The translations under genes were made by a program, and so were the position numbers. Below, one piece after another: positions 44,266-55,187 of a stretch of DNA of 64,000 nucleotides. Each line of letters starts with the position of its first letter. Positions within the stretch are counted from its first letter, which is position 1. The notes below the pieces were generated by a model that was given only the letters and a program-made list of their open reading frames with translations, made no database searches and was not told the DNA's origin. Source of the DNA: Kalaharituber pfeilii (Eukaryota > Ascomycota > Pezizomycetes > Pezizales > Pezizaceae); NCBI GenBank assembly GCA_015179045.1, contig WHUZ01000039.1:248001-312000 (forward strand), given 5' to 3'.

Positions 44266-45857
44266 ACTATTAAACGTACTATACACATAACGTACTCTCT
44301 GTTTACTATACTCCATTGCATCTGTATTTCATGCACGGTGTAATACACATTAAATGTATTGTCATTTTGCTATAGTTGAAATTAAACGAAGTTCAGGCTA
44401 ATCATATAGTTGCCTATAGGTAATATACTTAAAGCGAGAAGGATACCATATGTATGTGGAAGTGGAAAATGTAAAATGAATGATACAACCTAAGGTACAT
44501 CCAGAATAGATACCAAAGTTACACATGTACGTATTCCAACCATTACAGGATTCAAATGGAATTGTTGGGATTATAGTATCAGCCTATACTAATTCATGAA
44601 ATACGTACTCACAAGATACATGATTCTTGCCAAGAAATTATTGTACCAATACGTGGATTAAATCGTGAAAGTCAATTAATACCCGATTAGCATGATAACC
44701 TTATCACAACCAGATCAAAACTATAGCAATAACACCACACTTTTTGGTACAGTACTCTTGTAGCCCCCTCCGACACCGTCTCCTACAATTCCAGAGACGC
44801 AATCCGGCATTTCGTCGCTCTCCGCACTAGAGAAGGCGAGGGAGGAGGGCATGCATCCGCTGAGCAGAGAGAGGCCACGGGGATCAAGATTGAGTTCGTG
44901 ATCGCCTAGCCAGCGCAAGTCAGGAAGGTGCTGGAAAGCAAGGCGGAGTGTGTGCAGGCATGCATGACGGCGGAGATTATTCCCGTGGAGTTGAGAATGA
45001 GGTGGGCAGTGGTACCGAGGGGCAAGGGAGGGATTTTGGAATGCGATGGAGGATGCGAGGAGGGGAGGCAGTGGTGAGGTGAAGGCGGAGGGCGGAGGGG
45101 GGTCGGAAGTAGGCGGTGGATAGTAGAGAGAGAAAGTGAAAAATGGCGGGAGAAGAATACCAGCAGGGACTAGGTTTCGTGTACCGGAGATTGCGGAGGA
45201 AAAAGGTGGGTATAATTGGTGATTTCAGGGTAATGGGGAATTCAACTCACGCAGTTACAAAACAATAGTTATAAATCCTCCCCCCCCCTTCTCTCTCTCT
45301 AAACTGTATTCTAGGCCTCGTTAGGAATATATTTGATTGACTTGGTTGATTTTGTCGTTAGCGATGAAGGAGAAAAAGAGGGGGGGGGGGGGTATGGGAA
45401 GGAAGGGGGTGCGTAGGACGTGGGTAGATATCTAGGGTTTGGTTGATATATGACCAAATAAGTACATAGTAATAATAATTCCAAAATACTAGAGGGCGAC
45501 ACGTATTTGGATAATACCTCCCGCAACACAAGACACAAAATCTCAACTATCGGTTGGCCGCCGCCCCTGCTTGGATGGATGCATACACATAATAGCTTTA
45601 GTGCAAAATAAAAATAAAAAAACAATTGAGAAAAAAAAAACCTTTTTGCTCTGATATGCGATGTGTGGTGCTGGTGTGTATGGAGGTACCGGTGGGTGTG
45701 TGAGCCTACCTATGTTGGCAGCGCGCAAGCCCAAGATACAGTAACTGTACTTCGCATAAATCCGCATTGCGGTTGTCATGGAAACGTGCCAAGAAAGTCA
45801 CATGATCTGTACGTTTTTTTCCCGGGCAAACATTTTCATTTCACCAATATTGCGAAA

Positions 45858-45859
45858 AA

Positions 45860-45894
<35 letters not shown>
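45858..45894 (+). repeat. (AAAT)n microsatellite
   Basis: About nine AAAT units. The matching place in U1 (32792-32813) has about five and in U3 it has expanded into the run at about 59420-59500. Confidence 0.9.
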
Positions 45895-46238
45895 AAGGTG
45901 GCACCCACGTTTGCCAATTAGGATTACCCATGATTTTATTTATCGTATCTCGTGACTCCGGCTTTGCGCGTGCAGGGTGTCGAAGTGTACTTGTGTACAG
46001 GTGAAACATATATAGATTAGATACGACGTACCTTCTTGCATTTACTTGCTTAGACCAACCACCAAGCTAGCCGGAGACTTCATATAGGCGCTTGGGATAA
46101 AGTCCCCCCCGCATTAATATATGCTTATCTCTAAATAAATCTCCTCTATATATAATTAGATAGTGGGGAAATATAGTAAATTACTAAATGTTCAAAAATC
46201 CAAGTTAGTAATTTGGAAAAAAAAGCAACGTAAACCAC

Positions 46239-46244
46239 AAAAAA

Positions 46245-46291
<47 letters not shown>

Positions 46292-46292
46292 A
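46239..46292 (+). repeat. (AAAT)n microsatellite
   Basis: About thirteen AAAT units followed by A-rich sequence; U1 has only an A run at the corresponding place (33098-33121). Confidence 0.9.
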
Positions 46293-47542
46293 AAGAGGGG
46301 AAAGAAAAAAGAAAAAGAACGCAATAGAAAAAAAAATAGAAAAACAGTAAAGCCAGCTCTCCTAATGCACTCTTTCCAATTTCATTAATATAATGCGTAT
46401 ACAATCGCAACTAACCTTCATACATTTATCATATATTTTTCTTCCCAACTTAATCTCTGCATCCTACGACCGCACAATTGCTGTATTAGAATTGTTACGT
46501 CTCCTAAACTATCTATGAAATCATGAACGCTCGAGCTCATACCAAGTACGGCCCATGTCCATCGAACCAGCTCCGGTATTTTCCCGAGATGCTAATTCCT
46601 CTCGCAGCCCAGTTACTCCAAGCACCTCATGGAAACCTCATTTCAACCGGAGAACTGTCAGACTAGAAGAAATGTTGCTGCAGAAAGACATACGACCGTA
46701 TCTTACACCCGCAATTCAAAACCTCTCGGGACAGGCACCTTCTGCCTGTACGCACACTGGCCGTTTTCCCACTTATGATCGCCTGGTCTCAGCCTGGGCC
46801 TCAGCTTGAGCCCGAGCTGGCCATGGAATTGCCCAAAGATACCGGTAGCCTCCGCTTGTCTGAGAGTGCTTTCACTTGATCTGCCAGTAGTATGGCAACG
46901 CATAGGGCAGAAAGATTTTTTTGCAACGGTAGCCCCCACAATACCCATGCATTTTTCCTAACGCTAGACAAGTAGGGCCAAGTGGTAATCACCAGGACAT
47001 AGTCTGTGCCCTAGTTTCAAGCCACCTGCGGGCATTACCTAGCTATTTTTGAAAATTACTTGTTTAAGTTATAAATTCTAATACTGCATATTTTTTATTG
47101 CCAATCTTGCATTTTTGTGAGATTATCTTGACATTACTCTCTGCCATAATTGTGAACTACGCAATGAAGGTATAGGTTTGCTATCTGGGCATGAAAACAA
47201 GAGAGTAGTAAGTATAGAGTTACTGATTGTGATACTTATTGCTATTATACTTGTATATCTTATGCATGCAACGCTCACTGACACTCTACCTACTATGAAT
47301 ATGGTGACCTGTGACCTTGAAGACAGGCCAACTCAGCACATTGCTGAACGGAGTTTACAAATATGTATTAGATATTAAGGCTCACCTAGTGCAAGTGCTG
47401 AGTAGAGCGCACAATACTTGTATGAGAGCAGTACACAGCCAAATATGTACTGAGTACATATATGCGATAGGATGGTTATATATGATAATCGCAGTTATGA
47501 ATTGCACAGAGGACTAGCGGATATTGCTAGCCAACTATCTTT

Positions 47543-47750
47543 TTTTTTTTTTTTTTAATATTATCATTACTCGCATGCTACCCTATGGGCTATGGCAATT
47601 TAAGTATATAGGGAATAAGTAAGGAGAGGGAATAGGAAGAACAAAAAGTAATTACGTAGCATAGGAAAGTAAAAAGCCCATTTCATCCTTTGCGTTCTAT
47701 CCATCTCATCAGTTCCACTAGTGGGTCCCCTTCTCCTTTGCCCTACTCTG
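47543..47750 (-). mobile_element. Family B LINE 3' end (208 bp)
   Basis: AACTATCTTT (47533-47542) and AACTGTCTTT (47751-47760) flank a T run, ATTATCATTACTCGCATGCT, CCCTATGGGCTATGGC and further 3' UTR. It is inserted into what looks like a third, decayed copy of the 43590-type LTR (CAGAGGACTAGCG before it and CTGGCAATTCTCTATGC after it match that LTR). Confidence 0.8.
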
Positions 47751-47844
47751 AACTGTCTTTGTAATCTAATGGACTGGCAATTCTCTATGCTTGCCAAAAG
47801 TCAGTTATATCAGATATATAGTACTATGACTATTTCTTGCTATC

Positions 47845-48108
47845 TGTTACGGGCTCACTGCAACCATAGATGGGCGATTGGTTGATGCAAATATGACATG
47901 AGCGACGTATGATAGCCGATGGCGTTTTTTTTTTTTTTTAATCACATAACCCCGCTTGTAGCACTTGGCCATGGCAGGGTCCCTGGGCAAGCCCTCAAAG
48001 ATAGCCGATGGCGTTGCAGTCACATGAATGAGTATAGTAAGCATTGCTAGTTAAGTATCTTTTTAGCCTGGCAGACGGTAACTCTCTGCATTTACCACCT
48101 CCATTACA
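47845..48108 (+). mobile_element. Solo LTR interrupted by a family A tail
   Basis: TGTTACGGGCTC to CCTCCATTACA with a perfect 5-bp repeat CTATC (47840-47844, 48109-48113). It is a relative of the LTR at 43590-43803. The family A insertion at 47925-47999 lies within it. Confidence 0.88.
47925..47999 (-). mobile_element. Family A short insertion (75 bp)
   Basis: The perfect 14-bp repeat GATAGCCGATGGCG (47911-47924, 48000-48013) flanks a T run, AATCACATAACCCCGCTTGT and CCATGGCAGGGTCCCTGGGC. Confidence 0.92.
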
Positions 48109-49172
48109 CTATCACTCATACCACCTGCTGGTATTCGCACTCACTGTCACTCATATACCACTACTCCTACCTGCTGTTGTACATACCTCTCACCATGATA
48201 CCTTTCTGCCCTATGGTCCTTGCACATAGTATAGAGCATATGTAGTTGTTAGCTTATATTCTAGTATGTCTGTCATGAAAATGCAAATGGGTAAGTATGC
48301 AATAAAACAATTACTAGTACAGTGTGTTGTTATTTTATTTATTTGAGGCGAAAGAAATAGAGACGATCAATCAATCCCTACTAGTAGGTTGTTCTCGTCT
48401 AGTAGGTATTTGTCTAGTGTAAAAAATAAATGCATGGATATTGCAAGCCTCATCCGTGCGTAGCAAGACTACATCAGTGCGCAAAAAATCTTTCTGCACT
48501 TTCATCCCTATGCGTTGCTGTACCACTGGCAGATCAAGTGAAAGCACTCTCAGACAAGCGGAGGCTACCGGTATTTTGGGGCAATTCCATGGTCAGCTCG
48601 GACTCAAGCTGAGGCCCAGGCTGAGACCAGGCGATCATAAGTGGGAAAAACGGCCAGTGTGCGTACAGGCAGAAAGTGCCTGTCCCGAGAGGTTTTGCCC
48701 GCAATTAGCATATACCCACACTATCACTACGTTGACAACGCTGAAGCTCCTGGGAGAAGCAATTGACCCAGAAAAAACCGCTTCAGTTGAGCTTGGCCTT
48801 GAGCCACACTTATTCTTTTTCTTTACTATCATCTTGCTCACGAATTGGACAATGGATACATGTCATTTGAGATGGGTGGAGGGGGCGGTTGACGCTGGCT
48901 ATTAGCAACAGCCCTTCGGGGACATGTTACTGCCCCAATGACGTCCCTTCTTCTTCACACTGTGCTATAGCACAAAGTGGTGCTTTCTCCAATAGCTGCA
49001 AACTCAAAACGAAACCTCTCGTTCCGCCCGTGCTGTACCCCGCTGCACTACGACACATTCGGCAAAATCATGCTAGCCTTCTCCGTGTTACTTTTCTTAC
49101 GATGCTTGTTCCCATCACGCTCACCCCCAGCCGACGAGGAAGTGCTAACTGCTGTGCTACATATTCATCTCT

Positions 49173-50135
49173 GTGACTCCAGAGACTCCAGCCCTGGATG
49201 AGGGTAAATATCGAGTAGTGCGGTATGAAGAAGCCCCTGCGCTTTGCGGCACGTCCTGCCTGTGGGAGACGGATTTCACCACTCCACCGCTATGCTGGGT
49301 GGCTTGTCCTTTGGGCGTGCGATCAGATGCCCCCTCCTCCACCGTCTCCTCTTCCTCCTCCTCCGCCAGCACTATCACTGCCGCCTGCTCCTCCTCCTCC
49401 TCCTCCTCCTCCTCCTCCTGCCCCTCTTTGTCAACAGTTTCTGCTACCGCCACTCCTGCTTCTGCTGCAACTAACTCTTCTTTCCCCAACACTCCCTGGA
49501 GGGTTGCGTAGGAGGTGGCAAGATAGGCGAACTGGATCGCTGTGGCCTGTGTGGGGGTGCTCAGGTTTCTTATACGCGAGATCCGGCTTGGGTTGGGTTC
49601 CTATTGGGAGCACAGAGGTAGGGACAATTACGGGCCCCTGAAGAAATAACGGGAGGAGAAGGAGAAGGAGCGCAGGGAGGCACTGAAAAGGTGAGACGAG
49701 GAGATGAAGAAGGACGAGAGGGAATGGAAAGAACGCATGCGAAAGCGCATTGAAGATGCAGAGGAGGAGATGAAAAGAGAGGAGGCTGAGTGGCAAAGAG
49801 GGAGGAGGGAGAGGCAAACGGAGAGGGAACGGAGAATCAATGCCGAAGACGACGCGTGGAGGCAGGGGAGAAGGGCATGGGAGGAGAGGATGAGAAGAAA
49901 AGAGGAGGAGTGGAGGGAGAAGGTGAGGAAAGCAGAGGAAGAGAGGATGGGGTTGAGACATACATAGCCAGCACAATCCAGACGTGGAAGAGATATCCTC
50001 CGAGTAGCCCTTGCCATGGTCGTGATCCTCGTCAACCCAGTCATCCTCGTCATCCATGCCTCCCTCGTCTTTCCCGTATTTCTCGGCTTTCTCGTCCTCG
50101 TCATCTTCCTCGTCTTCCTTGGCAGTGGCCGTGCC
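49173..50135 (+). pseudogene. Ser-rich / coiled-coil / hydrophobic-segment relic (U2)
   Basis: Copy of the frame described at 61106. It reads through DEGKYRVVRYEEAPALC, a Ser-rich tract coded by TCC repeats, ANWIAVACVGVLRFLIREIR, then 87 charged codons (49704-49967, KERMRKRIEDAEEEMKREEA and so on) and a hydrophobic end, stopping near the unit junction. In-frame stops: TAG near 49509, TAG near 49524, TAA near 49644, TGA near 49691 and TAG near 49965. Two of these are absent from U3. Confidence 0.5.
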
Positions 50136-50516
50136 AGTCACCACTGGTCCGGGCTACCTAGTCCGGGCTACTCAGTAGCACTACGGTTATAACAAGTGTA
50201 TTTGTACAACCTTGTATTGACCTCTTTTCACCACAAAAACTAATCTTATAGAACAGGTTAATCGCTGAGTTATTGCAGTTACCACATTATTATACTGAAA
50301 CTTTTTGTTCACCTCTTCAGGGTATTTGTTTCTTTGCACATTTATATCCTTTGGCAGTTACATGCTTTTAATATTGTTTGAATCTTCATTCATACATGTG
50401 TATTTTAGTATGATTCTCTACAATTTGCTATAAAGAAGTGTTTCACTGGAATTGGGTTTTCGCTGAAGAGAAAGTAGTTCGCTGGGGAGAAAGTATCCAC
50501 TAGGGAGAAAGTAAAG

Positions 50517-50557
<41 letters not shown>

Positions 50558-50977
50558 TACCGTATAGCAGAGGACTTTTCGCTTGGAAGAGGGGTTACAG
50601 TGTCAGGAACTTTCATTCAAGACTGGTTTCTTTGCTCACAAAGGAAATGTTAATTCAGATTTCCAACAAGTTATTTGTTTTTCTAGCAGTTGCCCGCATT
50701 CTTAATGGCAGTTTGGTTGGGTTCGAACTTAACTCTAGAGTACACGTGTAGTGGGAATGTAGGCACCGTCGTGTGTAGTGCTTTGTACATTATGAACCGC
50801 GGTGCTACTGAGTGGCCCGGACCAGTGATGACTGGCCTGGGCCAGTGGTGGCTGAATCACTGTTACGAGTGGCCAGGCACACAGCCACCATCCTGATCAT
50901 TGACCTTTTTTACAGATTCTTTGGGATACGGAAGCCATTTATTTATAGAGTATAGACCCGTTTCTGGATAGCATATC

Positions 50978-51037
50978 TTTTTTTTTTTTTTTTAGTATCA
51001 CGTTACCCCGCTTATAGCTGCTCGCCATGGCAGGGCC
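50978..51037 (-). mobile_element. Family A tail (U3)
   Basis: Orthologue of 24107-24158. Confidence 0.75.
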
Positions 51038-51237
51038 CCTGGGCCTATTGTTCGGAGGCAAGCATGTCTCACTACATTCCCCTCCGCCCTGTTACAAACG
51101 AAAGATCGTCCCCTCCCCACTCCACTACAGGATAGCATATCAAAGTCACTCGTCAACACTAGCTATGCATATGTGGTCTGGCTCAGTATATATCGACCCT
51201 CGAGCTCATTTACTTTCCCAATCATAAGAGTCTGTAA

Positions 51238-51889
51238 GGAAAGCCAACCCCGGATGGTGCCAGCGAAATGTGCAGCAGAGCCTGGGAGGGCAGGGTGGCC
51301 AGGGGAGGCCTGGACGTAGCGATCATGTGGGTAAAAGGACACAGAGGCACCAAGGGAAATGAAGAAGCAGACAAGGCGGCAAAGATAGGAGCCTTCCTAC
51401 CCTACCAGCCGGAGACAGCCACGGAAGCAGGCACGTGCATGTCAGCGAAGGCACACCGAGCGCAGGAAAGGAACAGGCTAGGCCAAAGCTACCGGTCACT
51501 GCAAAGACTGGGAGGCATGGTGCGAACACTGGCAGGCCTACTAGTGGGGAAGGGTCTGAGGGCCTGGAACACAAAGTGGGTCAGGTAGATAGTCCGGAAT
51601 GCAGGTGGTGCGGAGAAGAGGAGGAGACGGCGACACACCTATGGGATAGGTGCGAGACGTGGAGGAGAAAATGGCCAGGGGGGCGGGAGGCGCTATACAG
51701 GCCTCCGGCCGCGGACCAAGGGGAGGGTGACCCCATGATGGACTTGTTGAGGTGGATGGAGATATAACAGGCACGCCTTTCATATTACATCATTTATTTT
51801 CCTGTTTATTTCCTATTTATCTCCTATGTAATTAACCTCGTCATAGCCCACAGGGAGGCACACGACTCATGATAAAAACAAAATAAAAA
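51238..51889 (+). mobile_element. 5'-truncated LINE 3' end (U3)
   Basis: Same insertion as in U1 (AAGAGTCTGTAA at 51226-51237 and 51890-51901). RNase H end at 51268-51588, zinc knuckle with all ligands to 51767 in a shifted frame. Very close to the U2 copy. Confidence 0.9.
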
Positions 51890-52565
51890 AAGAGTCTGTA
51901 ACTACCATAACCCGCAAAATTTCCACCACCTTCAACTCGAAGTTATCCAAGGAAGGGAATTAGAAACATAAAGGTAACAGATTGCACGAAGAGAGAGATA
52001 GCATCCACTATCCTCAGAGATGATCAGGAAGTAGAGAACTGGTGAAATGTTTACGAACTTTGTCAAACACATCGCGAATTGCAAGTGCAGGGTGCGAGTG
52101 CATAGTACAAGATGTATAGAGAACATTGCTTGATTAACTGCAGAACGAATGTGCTATGTTAAGATTAACAAAGGAAATCAACGGAATGAACAATCGCAAA
52201 GTAGACGAAGAATTGAAGTGCTCAAAGCATCCAAAGAAAAATCCATCCCTCATGCCAAAGAGTCAATCCTGTGCTACTACTAAGCCTGCCTATACCTGCC
52301 GAATGCCAATTCCTTCAGCTTTCCCACAATATGAGATGACAATGACAAAGCAATTGCAGAAAGGAATGAGCGTGGAAGGAAATATTCACTTTTTTTCTTT
52401 TTTTTTTCCTCTTGTCTGTGTGGAAAGAGACTGAAATACCAAAAGTGCAACATCATTTCCATCCATCCTCCCTCGAGTTTCCTTCATTCACTCATAGACA
52501 CTCATATTCCACTCACTCGCAGGTCAAAACCTTTGTTGGGAGTCCATTAATAGTGTCTAGTCTTC

Positions 52566-53195
52566 CTAGGGGCAAAATTCCCAATGAAGGCCTAGATAAT
52601 ACGGACTGTTGACCTGGAGAAACCCAAATCCATTCGTGTTTCCCGAGTTGTCTATGGTGAGTCTGATGCGAACACCAACGGGAGTCTTTTCGGGTCCGCA
52701 AGAACCAGCCACAGACGGTCCTAAGAGGTCGTCCAAGCAGAAACTGCCGCTGCTCGGGCCAAAATTAGGTGACTGTATTTGGTGATCTGCTGGGCCCGGG
52801 CCAATGTAAACGAAGGTGTCCTGGTTGGAGCTAACGTTGTCGTCGAGACTATAATCTACCCCATAACGAACACGTTCAAAAACTGGTTTCCAACTTTTGG
52901 GCGACTTCAGGTTGAAATTGACGAAGCAGAGCCAGGTGGCACGATCGGGAGACAGGCCTGGCCCTACATCAACATAAGGGCTGGAGTCAAAGGAAATCTC
53001 GATTGCATCAAAAGTTACAAGAAACCAAACATTAGCTGGACAAGGAGACCGAGCAGAAATTATATTTTCAATAGAGATATCGTCAGGGCCAAATCCCCAT
53101 TGGGAAGCATTCTCATTCTGTGGAGGAGGACATGCGAGAATCGTTGTGGTGAAGAATAGCAAAAAGGCAATGATGCTCTTGTGAAGAGTATACAT
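52566..53195 (-). CDS. Secreted DUF4360-like protein, U3 paralogue (209 aa)
   Basis: The start is taken at MYTLHKS (53195), matching the paralogues and giving a signal peptide at 1-21. The frame is also open to an ATG at 53327, but that ATG exists only in this copy through point changes and would bury the signal peptide. Conserved: YVDVGPGLSPDRATWLC, TFVYIGPGPAD, AGSCGPEKTPVGV, LGLHWEFCP. One residue has been lost near 53-60 (SARSPCPANVWFLVTFDAIE), so the third Cys is at 90. This segment differs from both U1 and U2 while the flanks are nearly identical, suggesting that it tolerates or favours change. Function unknown; a secreted protein. Confidence 0.82.
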   Translation of the reverse strand: MYTLHKSIIAFLLFFTTTILACPPPQNENASQWGFGPDDISIENIISARSPCPANVWFLVTFDAIEISFDSSPYVDVGPGLSPDRATWLCFVNFNLKSPKSWKPVFERVRYGVDYSLDDNVSSNQDTFVYIGPGPADHQIQSPNFGPSSGSFCLDDLLGPSVAGSCGPEKTPVGVRIRLTIDNSGNTNGFGFLQVNSPYYLGLHWEFCP

Positions 53196-53596
53196 TTTGA
53201 GGTGCAGGCGGATGAGTGAGAACTGAGAAAGCAGTGTATCTCTCGAGGTTGCTGGCGTATGGAATAGGACTAGAAGGTTTAAAGTATGTTGGGTAGTAGA
53301 GAGAGAGCTAGACCTAGAAGCTATCATTCATTCAATAGAATCAGTTGTTTACAGATTCGAGCAGCTGATAGTCTGGCAAGAGCACGAAGGTGCAATTACA
53401 CATGATAGCAAACAGTATAGCCTGTTGGCCATTGCAGATATTGACGGACCAACATTCACCACTCATGAACAGTGAATGACAGGATTCAACACCTTGTGTC
53501 ACTATCTAATTTTGGGCTTTTGGCCACCTGCCGATGTTAATCCAGGTGGAGTGGGCAACAAGGCAGTTCGAACGCATGCAGGTACAAAATTAGGAA

Positions 53597-53739
53597 ATTT
53601 TTTTTTTTTTTTTTTTTTTTTTTCAATATCATTGATCGCATGCCGCCCTAAGGGCTATGGCGATATTTAGTTACATATGGAATAAAGGAAAGTTAAATGT
53701 AAAAGTAGAAATCCTCAGAAATTCCTCTGTGAAGGGGAA
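53597..53739 (-). mobile_element. Family B insertion (143 bp), U3
   Basis: Orthologue of 36889-37027, with ACAAAATTAGGAA at 53584-53596 and 53740-53752. Confidence 0.92.
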
Positions 53740-53758
53740 ACAAAATTAGGAACGCAGA

Positions 53759-53819
53759 ATCTTTTTTTTTTTTTTTTTTTTCACGTGACCCCGCTTGTAG
53801 CTCCTCGCCATGGCAGGGC
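53759..53819 (-). mobile_element. Family A short insertion (61 bp), U3 only
   Basis: AGGAACGCAGA (53748-53758) and AGGAAGGCAGA (53820-53830) flank a T run, CACGTGACCCCGCTTGTAGC and CCATGGCAGGGC. It lies directly beside the preceding family B insertion; U1 and U2 are empty here. Confidence 0.88.
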
Positions 53820-53891
53820 AGGAAGGCAGACTACAGTCTGCATGTGGTGCAGCAACATTGGAAAAGATAGCTGCACGCATGCTGGAGGTAT

Positions 53892-53937
53892 TTTTTTTTT
53901 TTTTTTTTTCTTCTTTCATTAATCGCATGCCGCCCTA
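53892..53937 (-). mobile_element. Family B micro-insertion, U3 only
   Basis: T run, CTTCTTTCATTAATCGCATG and CCGCCCTA within GGAGGTATGGAGTGCGAGG, which is uninterrupted in U1 and U2. The target repeat is only three or four bases (TAT). Confidence 0.8.
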
Positions 53938-54260
53938 TATGGAGTGCGAGGAGGGCAAAAGCAACCACATGTAATGAGAACAGCCCGGCGTAGGACAAAG
54001 GTCCATTGGTGAGGTTGCTGACTTGGGTTGATGGACCAAAGGTGCAGTAGCAGGTAAGTAGGTAGTACCGAGTATCATATGATTTTATGTGAGCACTTTC
54101 CTTGCATATTGCGTTCCTTGTTGAGTTGAAGTTTCCTTCAGCTCTCAAGATTTCCACAGGACGATACTAATAAAAGATAAAAAGAAGAAATTCCCTGACA
54201 GATGACCAATGGACAAAATTGAGGCTTCGATCGACCTGTGCCTACACCAAATCTTGATTT

Positions 54261-54300
54261 TTTTTTTTTTTTTTTTTTTTTATATCATTAATCGCTTACC
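54261..54300 (-). mobile_element. Family B micro-insertion (40 bp), U3
   Basis: Orthologue of 27155-27189; AATCTTGATTT at 54250-54260 and 54301-54311. Absent from U2. Confidence 0.88.
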
Positions 54301-54767
54301 AATCTTGATTTACACAGCCGCATTATTTGCGGAGTACAAGCGCATTGTAATTGATAGGAAGTTGAGATCACAAAAGCAATAAGCGATTGGACCGGACACA
54401 GTACTGTAGTCGTTGTTCTCGTTATCTGGGCCAGTCACGAATGGCCCTGGGTCTATCACGAAGATATACAGTACTGCTCTGATGTGGCAAGCGCGACCTG
54501 TCAACGAGCTAAAGAGGGCGGCCATGAATTTCTACTGGGTCATCATTTGCTGCCGCTACACAGACAGGGATTTCATGTGTGACGTGCCACCTGCATTGGC
54601 GCCTTCGCTTAAGGGCCCGAATTGGGCTGTGCAGCGCACGATTTTGGCATAGTGGCAGGTCCGAGTGATATCAGAAGCAACGTCTAATGGCAAGTTGTCA
54701 CCGTAGAATCTCCGCGAGCATGATGCTGAAGTTGCAACCGCGGAGCTGAATTTTATGCTAGTACGGC

Positions 54768-54835
54768 GCCCTGCCATGGCGAGCAGCTGCAAGCGGGGTT
54801 AGGTGACAAAAAACAAAAAAAAACAAAAAAAACAA
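54768..54835 (+). mobile_element. Family A short insertion (U3)
   Basis: Orthologue of 27657-27724, identical to it in the irregular A/C tail. Confidence 0.9.
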
Positions 54836-55187
54836 ATGCTAGGACGGCAAAAGCGGTAATACCAGAAGAAAAACGACACGCCTATGTGCCTACAAGGCAT
54901 GAGCGACAGCTACCCCGCTCCCATTCAGAATCCAGCCATTGAGCATTTCCTCAGTGCGTTATGTGCAGGTTCAAAACGGAGCCTGGAACTAAAAGAAAAG
55001 TACCGCAACACAATTTCAATGCTCCGCTTGTGAAGTACCACTCTGTAAATCTCATAGTGCTTTGAATATCTTCCATTCCGATTCATATTGTAGATAGCAT
55101 CTGCTGATGTCATGCACTATGCCGAAATCGTGCACCCCACAAAGCTTAAAGTCACCCTGGTAGCCAAGCTGTCAGGCTTCATGTCCC

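Larger units (their letters stand above)
41664..44752. mobile_element. TA-flanked TIR element, 3089 bp, U2 only
   Basis: CTGTACCAAAAAGTGTGGTG opens a 25-bp terminal inverted repeat matched exactly at 44728-44752; TA is on both sides (41662-41663, 44753-44754). The empty site CTGTACTACTCTTGCAG occurs at 31578 and 58337. TA sites suggest the Tc1/mariner superfamily. I found no transposase motif; short minus-strand ORFs at 42137-42361 (Arg/Gly-rich) and 42022-42207 are unrecognised. It carries a minisatellite, a 32-bp tandem repeat and a nested solo LTR. Confidence 0.92.
41400..45060 (+). pseudogene. Relic of the unknown gene family, type II (U2), split by a transposon
   Basis: Block 1 lies at 41400-41650. 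The 3.1-kb TIR element follows at 41664-44752. Blocks 2 and 3 continue at 44755-45060 (GAGGGCATGCATCCGCTGAG; GGAAGGTGCTGGAAAGCAAGG). Removing the element and one TA restores the DNA site seen at 31578 and 58337. Confidence 0.5.
46717..48697. mobile_element. MULE-like element with long TIRs (1981 bp), U2 only
   Basis: CAAAACCTCTCGGGACAGGC begins an inverted repeat of about 250-300 bp (46717-46990 against 48430-48697). The 9-bp direct repeat CCCGCAATT (46708-46716, 48698-48706) is the target duplication, and U3 has the uninterrupted CACCCGCAATTAGC at 60580. Long TIRs and a 9-bp TSD are the hallmark of Mutator-like elements. The interior holds LTR and LINE fragments and no transposase, so it is non-autonomous. 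Confidence 0.88.
33421..50135 (+). repeat. Tandem unit U2 (16.7 kb)
   Basis: Same order as U1, plus a 3.1-kb TIR element (41664-44752) and a 2.0-kb MULE-like element (46717-48697). The stretches 40120-41390 and 45260-46540 hold no recognisable gene apart from microsatellites. A poly-T run at 33805-33834 replaces the first family B tail of U1. Confidence 0.9.

Noticed and set aside
49225..49641. Proline-rich 138-codon ORF (also 61158-61568)
   Set aside because: It is a shifted reading of the same TCC-repeat tract; the frame aligned with the coiled coil is the more coherent one.
49431..50144. 237-codon minus-strand ORF beginning with a very acidic stretch
   Set aside because: Acidic run is the antisense of the hydrophobic CTC/GTC-rich segment and the rest is antisense to the charged coiled coil; no known domain.
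52566..53327. A 253-residue version of the U3 DUF4360 protein starting at 53327
   Set aside because: The extra N-terminal 44 residues come from 5' leader sequence; the ATG is unique to this copy and would remove the signal peptide from the N-terminus.
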